DNA of 58,340 nucleotides from Spirochaetaceae bacterium (GTDB lineage Bacteria > Spirochaetota > Spirochaetia > DSM-27196 > PXBQ01). The stretch spans positions 1 through 58,340 of the forward strand of contig REEC01000058.1 in NCBI GenBank assembly GCA_007695285.1. Reading direction: 5' to 3'. Shown here in pieces: positions 41,444 through 50,421 of this stretch (within the stretch, counting starts at the first letter, position 1; every line of letters starts with the position of its first letter). The translations under genes were made by a program, and so were the position numbers. Below the pieces are notes generated by a model, which was not told where the DNA came from, did no database searches, and worked only from the letters and a program-made list of their open reading frames with translations.

Positions 41444-42758
41444 CGAAAAGGACGCGCGCCAGATCCGCTTTATCAGAACCGATCACGACCGATTGTTTCT
41501 CTTTTTCCAGAGCGTTCAAGAGGCGCTCCGGTATGTCGGGTTTTATGCCGAGCGCGTCGTACACGACTTCGCCGAATTTGCCCGGATGCGCGGTCGAAAC
41601 CACGACGATCTTGACCGATCCATCGTCCTCGGTTGACCCGTACTCGGACTCGATCATCTTCTCGGCGGCACACACCGCGGTCGCGGTGTGGGGATCGAGC
41701 ACGATGCTCGAACGGGTGTAGTGCCGGCGCATCGTCGCGACGGTCTCGTCGTCGGAAACCGAAACACCGTGAATCATCGTCCGGATGTCCATCAGGTCGT
41801 CACGGAACACGGCACGGAGCCTTTCAAAGTTGCTCGGGTTCCCGACGTCCATCGCATTTGAGAGCGTCGGGACCGATGCGCGGGGTTTGAAGACCCCGGT
41901 TCGCAGATACTCCGGGACAATGTCGTTCTTGTTGGTCGCGGCGATGAAACGGTCGACGGGAAGACCCCACAACCACGCGTACACTCCCGCGGTGAGATTT
42001 CCAAAGTTTCCACTCGGAACGGAGAACAAAAAATCTCCCGCGAACTCCGCGTGCGAAACGCACCACGCAAACGCGTAGTAAAACGACTGCGGTAGCAGTC
42101 GTCCGAGGTTAATCGAGTTTGCGGAGGTCAGATGAAATCTGTCCGTAAGTTCTCGATCCTGAAAAGCCTGTTTCACCATCCGTTGGCAATCGTCGAACGT
42201 ACCTTCGACCTCGAGCGCGAGCACGTTGCCGCCGACGGTGGTCAACTGTTTCTCTTGCAGCGGCGAGACGCGTCCCGACGGATAGAGAACGACGACGTCG
42301 ATGTTTTTCTTCCCGTAAAACGCGTGCGCCACCGCGCTTCCGGTATCGCCGGAGGTCGCGGTCAGGATTGTAGCCCGGCGGTCGGTGCCGTCGAGGAAGA
42401 TCTCGAGAATAGTAGCGAGAAACGACGCGCCGAAATCCTTGAAGGCGCACGATGGACCGTGGAACAACTCGAGCAGCTCGATCTGCGGCGTAAGCGGCCG
42501 CATAACGGGGGCAAACGGGAACGCGGTCCGGGCGATGGCCGCCGGCGACCGCCCGGCGATATCCGAACCAAAAAGTGCACCGATCATCCGCTCGGCCATC
42601 TCGACGAACGACCCGTCGGCCGAAAACCCGAGAAAGAGTCTCTTGAGATCCGGCTCTTCGATCGGAACGTACAGCCCACCGTCGGGTGCGAGCCCCGAGA
42701 ACACCGCGTCGCGAAACGAAACATGGATATCGGGCGATTCGGTCGAGGAAAATGTCAT
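41424..42758 (-). CDS. thrC: Threonine synthase
   Basis: 444 residues, long-type threonine synthase. GGLYVPIEEP near the start, the PLP Lys in GPSCAFKDFGASFLA, TATSGDTGSAVAHAFYG, the Gly-rich phosphate loop VPSGNFGNLTAG and STAHPGKF near the end are all present. It converts O-phosphohomoserine to threonine. ATG 42758 overlaps the aspartokinase stop as ATGA. Together the two genes give the first and last committed steps from aspartate to threonine, and homoserine also feeds MetY. Confidence 0.96.
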   Translation of the reverse strand: MTFSSTESPDIHVSFRDAVFSGLAPDGGLYVPIEEPDLKRLFLGFSADGSFVEMAERMIGALFGSDIAGRSPAAIARTAFPFAPVMRPLTPQIELLELFHGPSCAFKDFGASFLATILEIFLDGTDRRATILTATSGDTGSAVAHAFYGKKNIDVVVLYPSGRVSPLQEKQLTTVGGNVLALEVEGTFDDCQRMVKQAFQDRELTDRFHLTSANSINLGRLLPQSFYYAFAWCVSHAEFAGDFLFSVPSGNFGNLTAGVYAWLWGLPVDRFIAATNKNDIVPEYLRTGVFKPRASVPTLSNAMDVGNPSNFERLRAVFRDDLMDIRTMIHGVSVSDDETVATMRRHYTRSSIVLDPHTATAVCAAEKMIESEYGSTEDDGSVKIVVVSTAHPGKFGEVVYDALGIKPDIPERLLNALEKEKQSVVIGSDKADLARVLFATRRTA

Positions 42759-44149
42759 GACTCTTTTTCTCCAAAGAATGCGGTGTGAACCGAGTTCAAC
42801 GCGATCTCTCGATCGGCACCGTCGACGACAAACGACACGTTGATTTCCGACGATCCTTGTGCGATCGCGAGCACGTTGATTTTCGCGTTTCCGAGCGCGC
42901 TGAAAATTCGGCCCGATATCCCGGGCGCCCCGCGCATTCCGTCGCCGATCACCGCGACAATCTCCAGATTGTCGCGGATCTCGAACTGCTGGATCTTGCG
43001 TGTTACGAGCTCGTACTGGAGCTCGCGACGCAGCCCGTCGAGCGCGGCGCGCGCCTGCGTTCGCCGGAAAACGATACAGATGCTGTGTTCCGACGACGCC
43101 TGAGAGATCATGATCACGTTGATGCCTGCATGCCCGAGCGCCGAGAAGACGCGCGACGCGATTCCCGGGATGCCGACCATGCCACCACCTTCGACGTTCA
43201 CGAGTGCCACGTTCTCGATCGACGCGAGGCCGGTAATCGGTCGATCGTTCGGTGTCGGACGGTCCGAGATTATCGTTCCCGGCGCGTCCGGTCTCAAGGT
43301 GTTTTTTATCCGGAGCGGTATCGCCTTCTCGACCGCGGGGATCATCGTGTAAGGATGGATCACCTCGGCACCGAAGTACGACATCTCCATCGCTTCCTGA
43401 TAGCTGACTTCGGGTACGACAAACGCGTTGGGTACGTACCGTGGATCGGCGCTCAAGACACCGTCGACATCGGTCCAGATCTCGATGCACGAGGCCGAAA
43501 GCGCGGCTCCGAGGATCGACGCGGTGTAGTCGGACCCGTTGCGACCGAGCGTCGTCGTGACACCCGCACGCGTAGCCGCGATGAACCCCGTCACGACCGG
43601 AATTTTCGGCTCTTCGGCGAGTCGGGCCACTATACGCTCGTACGAGGTCTCGATTTCGACGGTTGCCGCCCCGTGCAGCTCGTCGGTAACGATTAGTTCA
43701 CGCGCGTCGACGTACACGGCCGCGTGCCGCGCCGCCGACAGATACGCGGCGACGATCGTGCAGCTAAGCCTCTCGCCGAAACCCGCAATCAGATCCAATG
43801 TGCGCGCAGTGCATTCGCGTACAAGAGCGACACCGTGAAGCAGTTCGCGGACGGCCGAGAACATTTCGCCTATTGCGGTGCGAACCCGCGCGCGGTGGTC
43901 TTGATCGTCGCGCAGAAGCGCTTCAGCGGCTTCGTAGTGACGAGCCTCGATACTGTCTATCATCGGTCGATACGCTGCCGCATCCGCGGCGGCGTGCGCT
44001 GTTCCGATGAGGCCGTCGGTCACGCCCTTCATCGCCGAAAGAACAACGACAACCCGCTCGGTCGCTGCGGCGTCGAGAATTATCGCGGTTGCGCGTCGTA
44101 TCATCTCGGCGTTACGGACCGAACTGCCGCCGAACTTCATTATCTTCAT
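42755..44149 (-). CDS. lysC: Monofunctional aspartate kinase with two ACT domains
   Basis: 464 residues. MKFGGSSVRNAE at the N-terminus, the Asp/Ser-rich catalytic VTTTLGRNGSDYTASILG and SADPRYVPNA identify aspartokinase. Two ACT domains follow (about residues 320-390 and 400-464), each with a PGIxxRxFSALGxAxIN pattern, so feedback control by lysine or threonine is likely; no homoserine dehydrogenase domain is fused. Start at ATG 44149: a TATTAT box ends ten bases upstream and no Shine-Dalgarno site exists. Translationally coupled to thrC. The exact symbol (lysC or thrA-type) cannot be decided from sequence. Confidence 0.94.
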   Translation of the reverse strand: MKIMKFGGSSVRNAEMIRRATAIILDAAATERVVVVLSAMKGVTDGLIGTAHAAADAAAYRPMIDSIEARHYEAAEALLRDDQDHRARVRTAIGEMFSAVRELLHGVALVRECTARTLDLIAGFGERLSCTIVAAYLSAARHAAVYVDARELIVTDELHGAATVEIETSYERIVARLAEEPKIPVVTGFIAATRAGVTTTLGRNGSDYTASILGAALSASCIEIWTDVDGVLSADPRYVPNAFVVPEVSYQEAMEMSYFGAEVIHPYTMIPAVEKAIPLRIKNTLRPDAPGTIISDRPTPNDRPITGLASIENVALVNVEGGGMVGIPGIASRVFSALGHAGINVIMISQASSEHSICIVFRRTQARAALDGLRRELQYELVTRKIQQFEIRDNLEIVAVIGDGMRGAPGISGRIFSALGNAKINVLAIAQGSSEINVSFVVDGADREIALNSVHTAFFGEKES

Positions 44150-44159
44150 GCTGGAAGAA

Positions 44160-44188
44160 ATAATACAGAAAATGTAGTATCGCATGAA
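44160..44188 (-). promoter_or_regulatory. Predicted leaderless promoter of lysC-thrC
   Basis: Minus strand TTCATG (44188-44183), 17-bp spacer, TATTAT (44165-44160), ten bases, ATG at 44149. The -35 is weak, the -10 strong. Confidence 0.45.
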
Positions 44189-44274
44189 GGGCACGACGCG
44201 GTAATTCGCCCTTTCGGGTTTAACGACACAAACGACGCCTAACGAGCAATACGACGAAGGAAAAGGAGCGAGAC

Positions 44275-45576
44275 GTGTACACTTACCTCATCGACGGCGG
44301 ATTCCCCGTGAAGGGAACAGTCACTGCAAGCGGAAACAAGAACGCGGCGCTCCCGTGTCTCGCGGCAACATTGCTGACGGACGAGACGGTTGTGCTCAAG
44401 AACATTCCCGACATCGAAGACGTACAGGTGACGATTGAGATCCTGCGCGCGTTAGGCGCGGAAGTCGTGATGGCCGAGACGGCCGGGGAGTATGCGATAA
44501 CAACGCGTGATATCGTCCGCGATGACATACCGGCCGACGCCGCGAAAAAAATCCGCGCATCGATTCTGTTCGCCGGACCGCTCGTCGCGCGGATCGGGCA
44601 CGTGCAGATGCCGCCGCCGGGTGGTGACGTGATCGGCCGTCGACGGCTCGATACACACTTTCTCGCGTTGACCGCTCTCGGAGCACAGATCGAAGCCGAC
44701 GGTGTGTTTCGGATCTCGGCGAACAAGCTCATCGGAGTCGATATTTTTCTCGACGAGGCGTCGGTTACCGCGACCGAAAACGCCGTAATGGCAGCTGTTC
44801 TCGCCGAGGGGCGGACGGTGATCGAGAACGCGGCATCCGAGCCGCATATTCAGGATCTCTGCCGCATGTTGAACGCGATGGGAGCGCAGATCGCCGGAAT
44901 CGGATCGAACATATTGACTATCACGGGAGTGAAGAAACTCTCGGGCGCGGAGTTCACGATCGGTGCGGACTACATGGAGGTCGGCTCGTTTATCGGCCTC
45001 GCCGCGGCAACCCGCGGTGAGCTGGAGATCAGGAACGCGGCACCCGACAACCTGAAGATGATCAAGATCGCGTTCGCTCGGCTCGGGATTCATTGGGAGC
45101 GCGACGGCTCGACCGTGTACGTTCCGCCGGGGCAAGCCCTTAAGGTTGTACCGGACCTCGGCGGTATGATCCCGAAGATCGATGACGCCCCATGGCCGGG
45201 GTTCCCACCGGACCTCGTGAGCATCATCCTCGTCGTCGCGACGCAGGTCGAGGGCACGACTCTCATCCACGAAAAGATGTACGAGTCGCGGATGTTCTTC
45301 GTCGATAAGCTCATCGGGATGGGCGCGCGCATCGTGTTATGCGATCCACATCGCGCGGTCGTGAGCGGCCCGTCGCGGCTGACCGGATCCGACCTCGTGT
45401 CGCCGGATGTCCGCGCTGGAATGGCGATGGTGATCGCCGCACTGTGTGCCGGCGGGCGAAGCCGAATTCAGAACGTCTATCAGATAGAACGCGGCTACGT
45501 AAACATCACCGAGAGGTTGCGGGGGCTCGGTGCGCGGATCGAGCGGGTCGAACAAGGCGCGGTCCCGATTCCCTGA
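44275..45576 (+). CDS. murA: UDP-N-acetylglucosamine 1-carboxyvinyltransferase (MurA), Asp-type active site
   Basis: 433 residues. [13 protein letters not shown] (Lys22-Asn23 motif), [22 protein letters not shown] and the overall EPSP-synthase repeat identify MurA, which adds enolpyruvyl to UDP-GlcNAc in the first step of peptidoglycan synthesis. The catalytic-loop residue equivalent to E. coli Cys115 is Asp118 ([13 protein letters not shown]), the substitution known to confer intrinsic fosfomycin resistance. Start GTG with AAAAGGAG upstream. Divergent from lysC; convergent with the J-domain gene. Confidence 0.95.
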   Translation: MYTYLIDGGFPVKGTVTASGNKNAALPCLAATLLTDETVVLKNIPDIEDVQVTIEILRALGAEVVMAETAGEYAITTRDIVRDDIPADAAKKIRASILFAGPLVARIGHVQMPPPGGDVIGRRRLDTHFLALTALGAQIEADGVFRISANKLIGVDIFLDEASVTATENAVMAAVLAEGRTVIENAASEPHIQDLCRMLNAMGAQIAGIGSNILTITGVKKLSGAEFTIGADYMEVGSFIGLAAATRGELEIRNAAPDNLKMIKIAFARLGIHWERDGSTVYVPPGQALKVVPDLGGMIPKIDDAPWPGFPPDLVSIILVVATQVEGTTLIHEKMYESRMFFVDKLIGMGARIVLCDPHRAVVSGPSRLTGSDLVSPDVRAGMAMVIAALCAGGRSRIQNVYQIERGYVNITERLRGLGARIERVEQGAVPIP

Positions 45577-45582
45577 GGCGAC

Positions 45583-46326
45583 TCACTTCTCGCGCGTGCC
45601 GAGGATCAAGTCGTACGCGTTTTTGATCTTAATGAACGCCTCGCTCGTGATCCGTCTCTGATTGGCGTCGAGGCCGCCGGCGGAATCCGGATGAAACTGA
45701 GCAGCGAGAGCGCGGTACACGCGCCGAATCTCCTCGAGATCCGTGTTCGGTGCCACGCCGAGTATCCGGCAGGCTTCCGACACCGAGTCGTCGAGCTCCG
45801 CGTACACCGCCGCGACGCAGCCCGCCTCGACACCGAGTATATCGGCCGTTTGCGATATCGCCGTACGGCGGCGGGCGGTCAGCCCCGACGGGCTCCGGTC
45901 GGCCAGGACACTCAACAGAACGATTAGCTCCTCGCGTTCGGCCGAAAGCGTGTGCTCGGCAAAAACACGGGTGAGTTCGGCAAGCTTATGCGGCTCGGCG
46001 CACCGAAGCGCATCATCGACGATCGGGTTGAGTCGCCCGTGGGCGCGTCGCTTCAAGAACTCCAGAAGGAGTTTGATCTGGTCGATCCCGACTGGACCGT
46101 CGATCTTCGCGAGAATCACCGCGATTCCCGCGGTAGAAGCGACGTACTCTATCCCGGGGGAGACGCGGTGACTCGCAGGGTCGGAAAAAAAAAGCGCGAG
46201 ACGCGTCGCCATTCGATTTCGTCGGAAATTGGTGTCAAAAACCAGACCGATCAGGAAACCAAACGCCATTCCGATCGGTCCGCCGGGTATTCCGATCACC
46301 AACCCAGCCAGGCATCCCCAGTACAC
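45583..46326 (-). CDS. TerB-like/J-domain protein (DjlA-like)
   Basis: About 247 residues. An N-terminal hydrophobic hairpin (YWGCLAGLVIGIPGGPIGMA, then FGFLIGLVF) anchors it. The middle helical segment (residues 60-170) looks TerB-like, and residues 180-247 are a J domain with ACRILGVAPNTDLEEIRR and AAQFHPDS containing the HPD motif. This order is that of DjlA, a membrane-anchored DnaK co-chaperone. Start GTG 46326 follows a GAGGTAGCGAG site and lies 5 bp after the upstream stop; the frame open to 46485 is shadow. Partner DnaK not in window. Confidence 0.8.
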   Translation of the reverse strand: MYWGCLAGLVIGIPGGPIGMAFGFLIGLVFDTNFRRNRMATRLALFFSDPASHRVSPGIEYVASTAGIAVILAKIDGPVGIDQIKLLLEFLKRRAHGRLNPIVDDALRCAEPHKLAELTRVFAEHTLSAEREELIVLLSVLADRSPSGLTARRRTAISQTADILGVEAGCVAAVYAELDDSVSEACRILGVAPNTDLEEIRRVYRALAAQFHPDSAGGLDANQRRITSEAFIKIKNAYDLILGTREK

Positions 46327-46330
46327 CTCG

Positions 46331-48073
46331 CTACCTCGTTGCTGAAAGCGCGACAGCGAACAGCCCACCAAAGAGCGCCGCTGCCGCCACCAGAACCACG
46401 AGCACAATCGCGACGGTGAAGCCTCCTGCGACAAGAGCCGTCGTCGCGGCGATCCGGAACGCGTGCACGTACGCTTGATACACAATAGTGAGGGCGAACG
46501 GGATCACGGGCAGCAGCAGGATCGTCGGAATCGGTGGCCGTGCTATGTACCGCGCACGCAGTGACCAACCGACGGCGAGCGCGAACACGCCGAACGTCAC
46601 CAGCGTAAACGGCGATGCAAATCGCGTCAGGAGTTCCAGCTCGATCGGTGCGGCCGCCAGCCCGACCGTCGGCAGGAACTCCCGCATTTGAATGAGGTCC
46701 TGAATCGGCGCCGCCGCGAGATCGCCGCTCGCAGCGGAGATCAGCGCGATCGTCCGGTGCGGCGAGAACCCGGGCGAAGGCGATGGAATGCGAACCATCC
46801 GGTCGAGTTCCGGTCTCGCGTTAGCCATGTGATGCCGCGGTGCGTATCGCCGGTCGGGATTGTCGCGGTCTATCGCGTCGAGAAAAACGTGGTCACCGAC
46901 CAGTTTTCCGTACTCGCTCGAGTAGTGGTAAGCGGGCGATCCGTCGGTGGCGAGCCCCATTACCTCGACTCGCACAAGGTAAGTACCGCGTGGGGCGATG
47001 ATTATCTTCGCGGCCGACACAAACACCGTAGGATCGACCGACGCCAGAAACACGACGTTTGTCCGACCTGGGAACCCAACGACTCCCTCCACCTCGTCGA
47101 TGAAGAACGACAAGTCGTTGTATATTCGATCAACCGCTTCATCGAGGTACCTCTCGATATCCGGGTCGCGCGAGGAATCATCGATGAGTTCGCGGAAGCC
47201 GTAGTACGCCGTGATCGGGTCGTCGTTTTGAAGCGCGGTAAACGCCGCGCGTTTCTTCTCAAACCGCTCTCGCTCGAGCTGCTCACGCGGACGCGATTCC
47301 GGCGACAGAATCTCGGCCTGGGCTCGCGTCTTGATCCGTATCGCTTCGGCGTTTGTCGGGGTCTCCCTGAGTGCAAGATCCGCGTAGTAGTGCGCCGAAA
47401 AAAAATCGCGGCGAGCCATGTACTCCGATGCCTGCGCAACGAGATCCGCAGCCGTCAGATTGCGCAGATTGTGCGCGTATCGTGTCGGCTCGGTCGGGGT
47501 GTCGGCGGCGGGATCGAGTTCGATACGTCGGCGCGCGTCGTCGATAAAAGAACGCGCCGAAACCGCCATTTCATGCTGCTCCTGATCGGGCGGCATGAAC
47601 ATCAGAAAGAGCTCGAGATCGCGTATCGCGATCGAGTACTCCTGCCGGGCGTAAGACTCGCGTCCGACGCGCCAGAGTTCGCGAATCATCCTGCTCGTTG
47701 CGACGGCGTCGTCCCGCCGCCGCGCCGCAGCGGGAAACGCGGTTCCAAGCGTCACGGTGTAGACACCCGCGAACACCACGATCGCGACGATACACGGCCG
47801 GGTGATCTCAGAGAACCGCAGCCCGGAACGCCGCGAAGAGAACTCCTGGCGTGCGACAAAAAGCGAGAACGTCAGGATTACGGCCGTCGCGAACAGCGGT
47901 GCAGCAAGATCGATCATGCCCACGATCGCGTCGTTTAGAATCCAGTGCCACTTGAACACATCGAACATGCCGGGAGGGGGATAGAGCACGATCGATCTCG
48001 TGAGTGTAAATCCGAAACCGACGAGAAGCACCACGCCGGTCACGACGGCGAGACGTACGCCGAGATTATTCAT
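46331..48073 (-). CDS. Large membrane protein with soluble TPR-like middle, unknown
   Basis: 580 residues. Three hydrophobic helices lie in the first 130 residues and about four in the last 110 (PFTLVTFGVFALAVG, ILLLPVIPFALTIVY and two more). The middle 300 residues are hydrophilic, with a helix-repeat character around residues 140-290 (YARQEYSIAIRDLELFL, RRDFFSAHYYADLALRET resemble TPR units). I do not recognise a family; similar paired genes occur in spirochaete genomes as far as I recall, which I cannot verify. It overlaps the upstream membrane gene by 8 bp and precedes the DjlA-like gene by 5 bp, so the three form one unit. Confidence 0.65.
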   Translation of the reverse strand: MNNLGVRLAVVTGVVLLVGFGFTLTRSIVLYPPPGMFDVFKWHWILNDAIVGMIDLAAPLFATAVILTFSLFVARQEFSSRRSGLRFSEITRPCIVAIVVFAGVYTVTLGTAFPAAARRRDDAVATSRMIRELWRVGRESYARQEYSIAIRDLELFLMFMPPDQEQHEMAVSARSFIDDARRRIELDPAADTPTEPTRYAHNLRNLTAADLVAQASEYMARRDFFSAHYYADLALRETPTNAEAIRIKTRAQAEILSPESRPREQLERERFEKKRAAFTALQNDDPITAYYGFRELIDDSSRDPDIERYLDEAVDRIYNDLSFFIDEVEGVVGFPGRTNVVFLASVDPTVFVSAAKIIIAPRGTYLVRVEVMGLATDGSPAYHYSSEYGKLVGDHVFLDAIDRDNPDRRYAPRHHMANARPELDRMVRIPSPSPGFSPHRTIALISAASGDLAAAPIQDLIQMREFLPTVGLAAAPIELELLTRFASPFTLVTFGVFALAVGWSLRARYIARPPIPTILLLPVIPFALTIVYQAYVHAFRIAATTALVAGGFTVAIVLVVLVAAAALFGGLFAVALSATR

Positions 48074-49037
48074 CGATCACGTCCTTCCGCCACATCCGGT
48101 ACGGGCGCATCAGGACGGTCATTGCGAGCAGGATGAGCCCGACGACACCCCACGCGACGGAGGAGCCGTACCCAGGCGCCCACGCGGGCAGAAGCGGCCA
48201 AACAAGCTCGACCGCAATCTCGTCGTGCAAGAGGACGGGAACGAGCAACAGACCCCGGACGTACGCCGCCGCGACGACCAGGTTAAAGAAAGGCCACCGG
48301 GTCCAACGAAGAAAGGCCCACGCACCGAGAAGCGCGATCGATAATCCGACCGCTGCGGCCACGAAGCGCAGCGAGAACACGGGACGCTCAAACTCGGCCG
48401 AAACCGAGCGCGAGTCGCGCGAGATACCGAGCAAGCCACGGGGTGGTTGCACAAGCGACCACGGCGCCGTGTCGATATCCGAAATAGCGAAGGTCAAACC
48501 GGAACCCGGCAGCGTCACGCGTCCGTCTTCGATGCGCCCCTCACGCGAGAACGCAAGCCGTGGTTCATCCGTTGGCGAGTACGTGATGACGTTTTGCACA
48601 ACTTCGTCTTCGGTCCGGGAGACGAACAAGAACGCATCCCCCGACCGGTTCAGGACGTTGGTCGGGACAGGAAGCACTACCGGCGTGTCCGGCGCACCGG
48701 TCGGTGTGATGCGGACCAGCCAGAACGATCCAACGATGAGACCGACCGATGTGATCAGCGCAAAAAAAAGCGAGATGATCGGAATACCGGGATGCGAATG
48801 CAGCCGAGTGAGAACAATGAGCGCGGTCAACGCGATCCCGGGCAGTATCATTCGCCCGAACGCGGCAAAGAAAACCGTCAGCGGGTAGAGTTGCGCCGTT
48901 CGTCCCGGGTCCGAGAGGCCGAGCCACTCACCAAGCGCACCTGCACCCGACAGCAGGAACGTGACGAGAAAAAACGTGAGGACAAACCGCACCGGAACCA
49001 AGAGCGAGTTTTTCACGATCACCAGAAAACGTATCAC
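48066..49037 (-). CDS. Membrane protein of unknown function
   Basis: About 323 residues. Roughly seven hydrophobic segments in two groups (residues 8-120 and 230-320) flank a soluble extracytoplasmic-type section containing SRTEDEVVQNVITYSP and LPGSGLTFAISDIDTAPWS. No known family was recognised. GTG at 49037 is a guess: the frame is open to 49148 but that overlaps the divergent sigma factor gene. Its stop overlaps the next gene's start by 8 bp, suggesting a complex of the two proteins. Confidence 0.55.
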   Translation of the reverse strand: MIRFLVIVKNSLLVPVRFVLTFFLVTFLLSGAGALGEWLGLSDPGRTAQLYPLTVFFAAFGRMILPGIALTALIVLTRLHSHPGIPIISLFFALITSVGLIVGSFWLVRITPTGAPDTPVVLPVPTNVLNRSGDAFLFVSRTEDEVVQNVITYSPTDEPRLAFSREGRIEDGRVTLPGSGLTFAISDIDTAPWSLVQPPRGLLGISRDSRSVSAEFERPVFSLRFVAAAVGLSIALLGAWAFLRWTRWPFFNLVVAAAYVRGLLLVPVLLHDEIAVELVWPLLPAWAPGYGSSVAWGVVGLILLAMTVLMRPYRMWRKDVIDE

Positions 49038-49120
49038 GCACCGGCAGGCGGCATCAAGATGATGATAACTCCTCGGCACGTGAATAAAAACGAACCTGCG
49101 GTGTAGTATCGTCAGGAGCG

Positions 49121-49660
49121 ATGGAAAAGACACTTGTTCTTCGTGCAAAAGCCGGCGATCGCGCAGCGTGTGAATCGATTGCCCGCATCTACCTCAAGCG
49201 TGTGTACGCCACGGCGTATCGGATACTCAGAAACGTCGACGACGCGGCCGACATAGCTCAAGAGACGTTCATTCGCGCGTTTGCTTCGATCTCGACGTTC
49301 GATGAGTCGCGCCCGCTGTACCCATGGCTCGCGCGGATCGCAAAGAATCTCGCGCTCAACACGACGCGAAGAAGCGAGTACGGAACGGCGGAACTGCCGG
49401 ACGACGATCTCATGCGCGGGGTCGGGCTTTCACCGGATGAAGCCGCCGAACGCGCTGAGCAATTGAGTTCTATCCGGCGCGCGATCGACTCGTTGAACGG
49501 TCCGTTTCGCGAGATCATCGTACTGAAACACTTTGAGGACTGTAGCTACGCCGAGATCGCCGACATTCTCGGGATCCCGATCGGGACCGTTATGTCGCGA
49601 CTGTACAACGCGCGACGCGCGCTTCACGACCGGCTGCAAAGAATCGAGGAGGGAACATGA
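49121..49660 (+). CDS. ECF-type RNA polymerase sigma factor
   Basis: 179 residues. Region 2 (YLKRVYATAYRILRNVDDAADIAQETFIRAF) and region 4 (LNGPFREIIVLKHFEDCSYAEIADILGIPIGTV, split: LNGPFREIIVLKHF, CSYAEIADILGI, PIGTVMSRLYNARRAL) are typical of RpoE-like ECF sigma factors with no sigma-1.1 or region 3. AGGAG stands before the ATG. It overlaps the anti-sigma gene as ATGA. Its target promoters cannot be inferred here. Confidence 0.95.
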   Translation: MEKTLVLRAKAGDRAACESIARIYLKRVYATAYRILRNVDDAADIAQETFIRAFASISTFDESRPLYPWLARIAKNLALNTTRRSEYGTAELPDDDLMRGVGLSPDEAAERAEQLSSIRRAIDSLNGPFREIIVLKHFEDCSYAEIADILGIPIGTVMSRLYNARRALHDRLQRIEEGT

Positions 49661-50091
49661 CACACGAAGAGATTCGGCTTCGAATCCAGGCATTGGTCGA
49701 CAACGAGCTTCCGTCGGAGGATATTCCGGCGGTTCTCGAACAGATCGAAAACTCATACGAGTTTCGGCAGGAGTACAAGGAGCTACTGGTTCTCAAAAAA
49801 AGACTTTCCGGTGAGCCGATCCCGGAGCCGCCCGACGCCTGGTTTGATCGGATGACCAGGTCGGTAGCGAGAAAAACAGGATCGTTTGTGGCACGGATCG
49901 TGTTCCTCGGCTCGTACGTTCTTTTGATCGCGTACGCGATTGTTTCGCTTCTCCGGGACTCGGCTACTCCCGGATTGGTCAGACTTGCGGTAGCCGGAAT
50001 AGTGGTCGGCATCATCGCCTTGTTCGTGGTCGCGCTGTCCGATAGAATGAAGGAGTCGAAACACGACAAGTACAAAGGGGTTATCCGATGA
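49657..50091 (+). CDS. Putative membrane anti-sigma factor without zinc motif
   Basis: 144 residues. The N-terminal 60 residues are acidic and helical (EEIRLRIQALVDNELPSEDI), as in the anti-sigma domain of ECF partners, and there are two hydrophobic segments (residues 78-100 and 107-129). No Cys or His-x3-Cys-x2-Cys zinc site is present. Translational coupling to both the sigma gene and the following UPF0145 gene (ATGA overlaps) supports the role. Function is inferred from position. Confidence 0.75.
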   Translation: MTHEEIRLRIQALVDNELPSEDIPAVLEQIENSYEFRQEYKELLVLKKRLSGEPIPEPPDAWFDRMTRSVARKTGSFVARIVFLGSYVLLIAYAIVSLLRDSATPGLVRLAVAGIVVGIIALFVVALSDRMKESKHDKYKGVIR

Positions 50092-50408
50092 TAATCGTGA
50101 ACACCGAGACGATTCCCGGAAAGAGGATTCGAACCGTTTTCGGCCTGGTCCGTGGCAATACGATTCGTTCGCGCAACCTCGGACGCGACATTATGGCCGT
50201 GTTCAAGAACATTGTCGGAGGCGAAATCCACGACTACACAAAAATGATGGCGGAATCACGCGATCAAGCCATAGATCGCATGATCGAGGACGCCGAGGCG
50301 GTCGGGGCGAACGCGATCGTAAACGTACGGTTCACGACTACATCGATGATGCAGGGCGCTGCGGAGTTGATGGTGTACGGTACGGCCGTCGTGTGCGAAG
50401 AAGAGTAA
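50088..50408 (+). CDS. UPF0145/YbjQ family protein
   Basis: 106 residues of the YbjQ-type (UPF0145) family: IVNTETIPGKRIRTVFGLVRGNTIRSRNLGRD, then GGEIHDYTKMMAESRDQAIDRM and GANAIVNVRFTTTS (each shown in part). Proteins of this family form beta-rich pentamers and are often annotated heavy-metal binding, without firm evidence. It ends the ECF sigma operon, so it is probably part of an envelope-stress response. Confidence 0.85.
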   Translation: MIIVNTETIPGKRIRTVFGLVRGNTIRSRNLGRDIMAVFKNIVGGEIHDYTKMMAESRDQAIDRMIEDAEAVGANAIVNVRFTTTSMMQGAAELMVYGTAVVCEEE

Positions 50409-50421
50409 AGAGTTTCCCATT

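Noticed and set aside
46688..47938. 416-codon open frame opposite the membrane protein gene
   Set aside because: Arg-rich shadow; the minus frame has clear membrane segments and operon linkage.
49084..49115. Autoregulated ECF promoter (GAAC ... CGTC) before the sigma gene
   Set aside because: The spacing of about 12-14 bp is too short and the start would remove the Shine-Dalgarno site.
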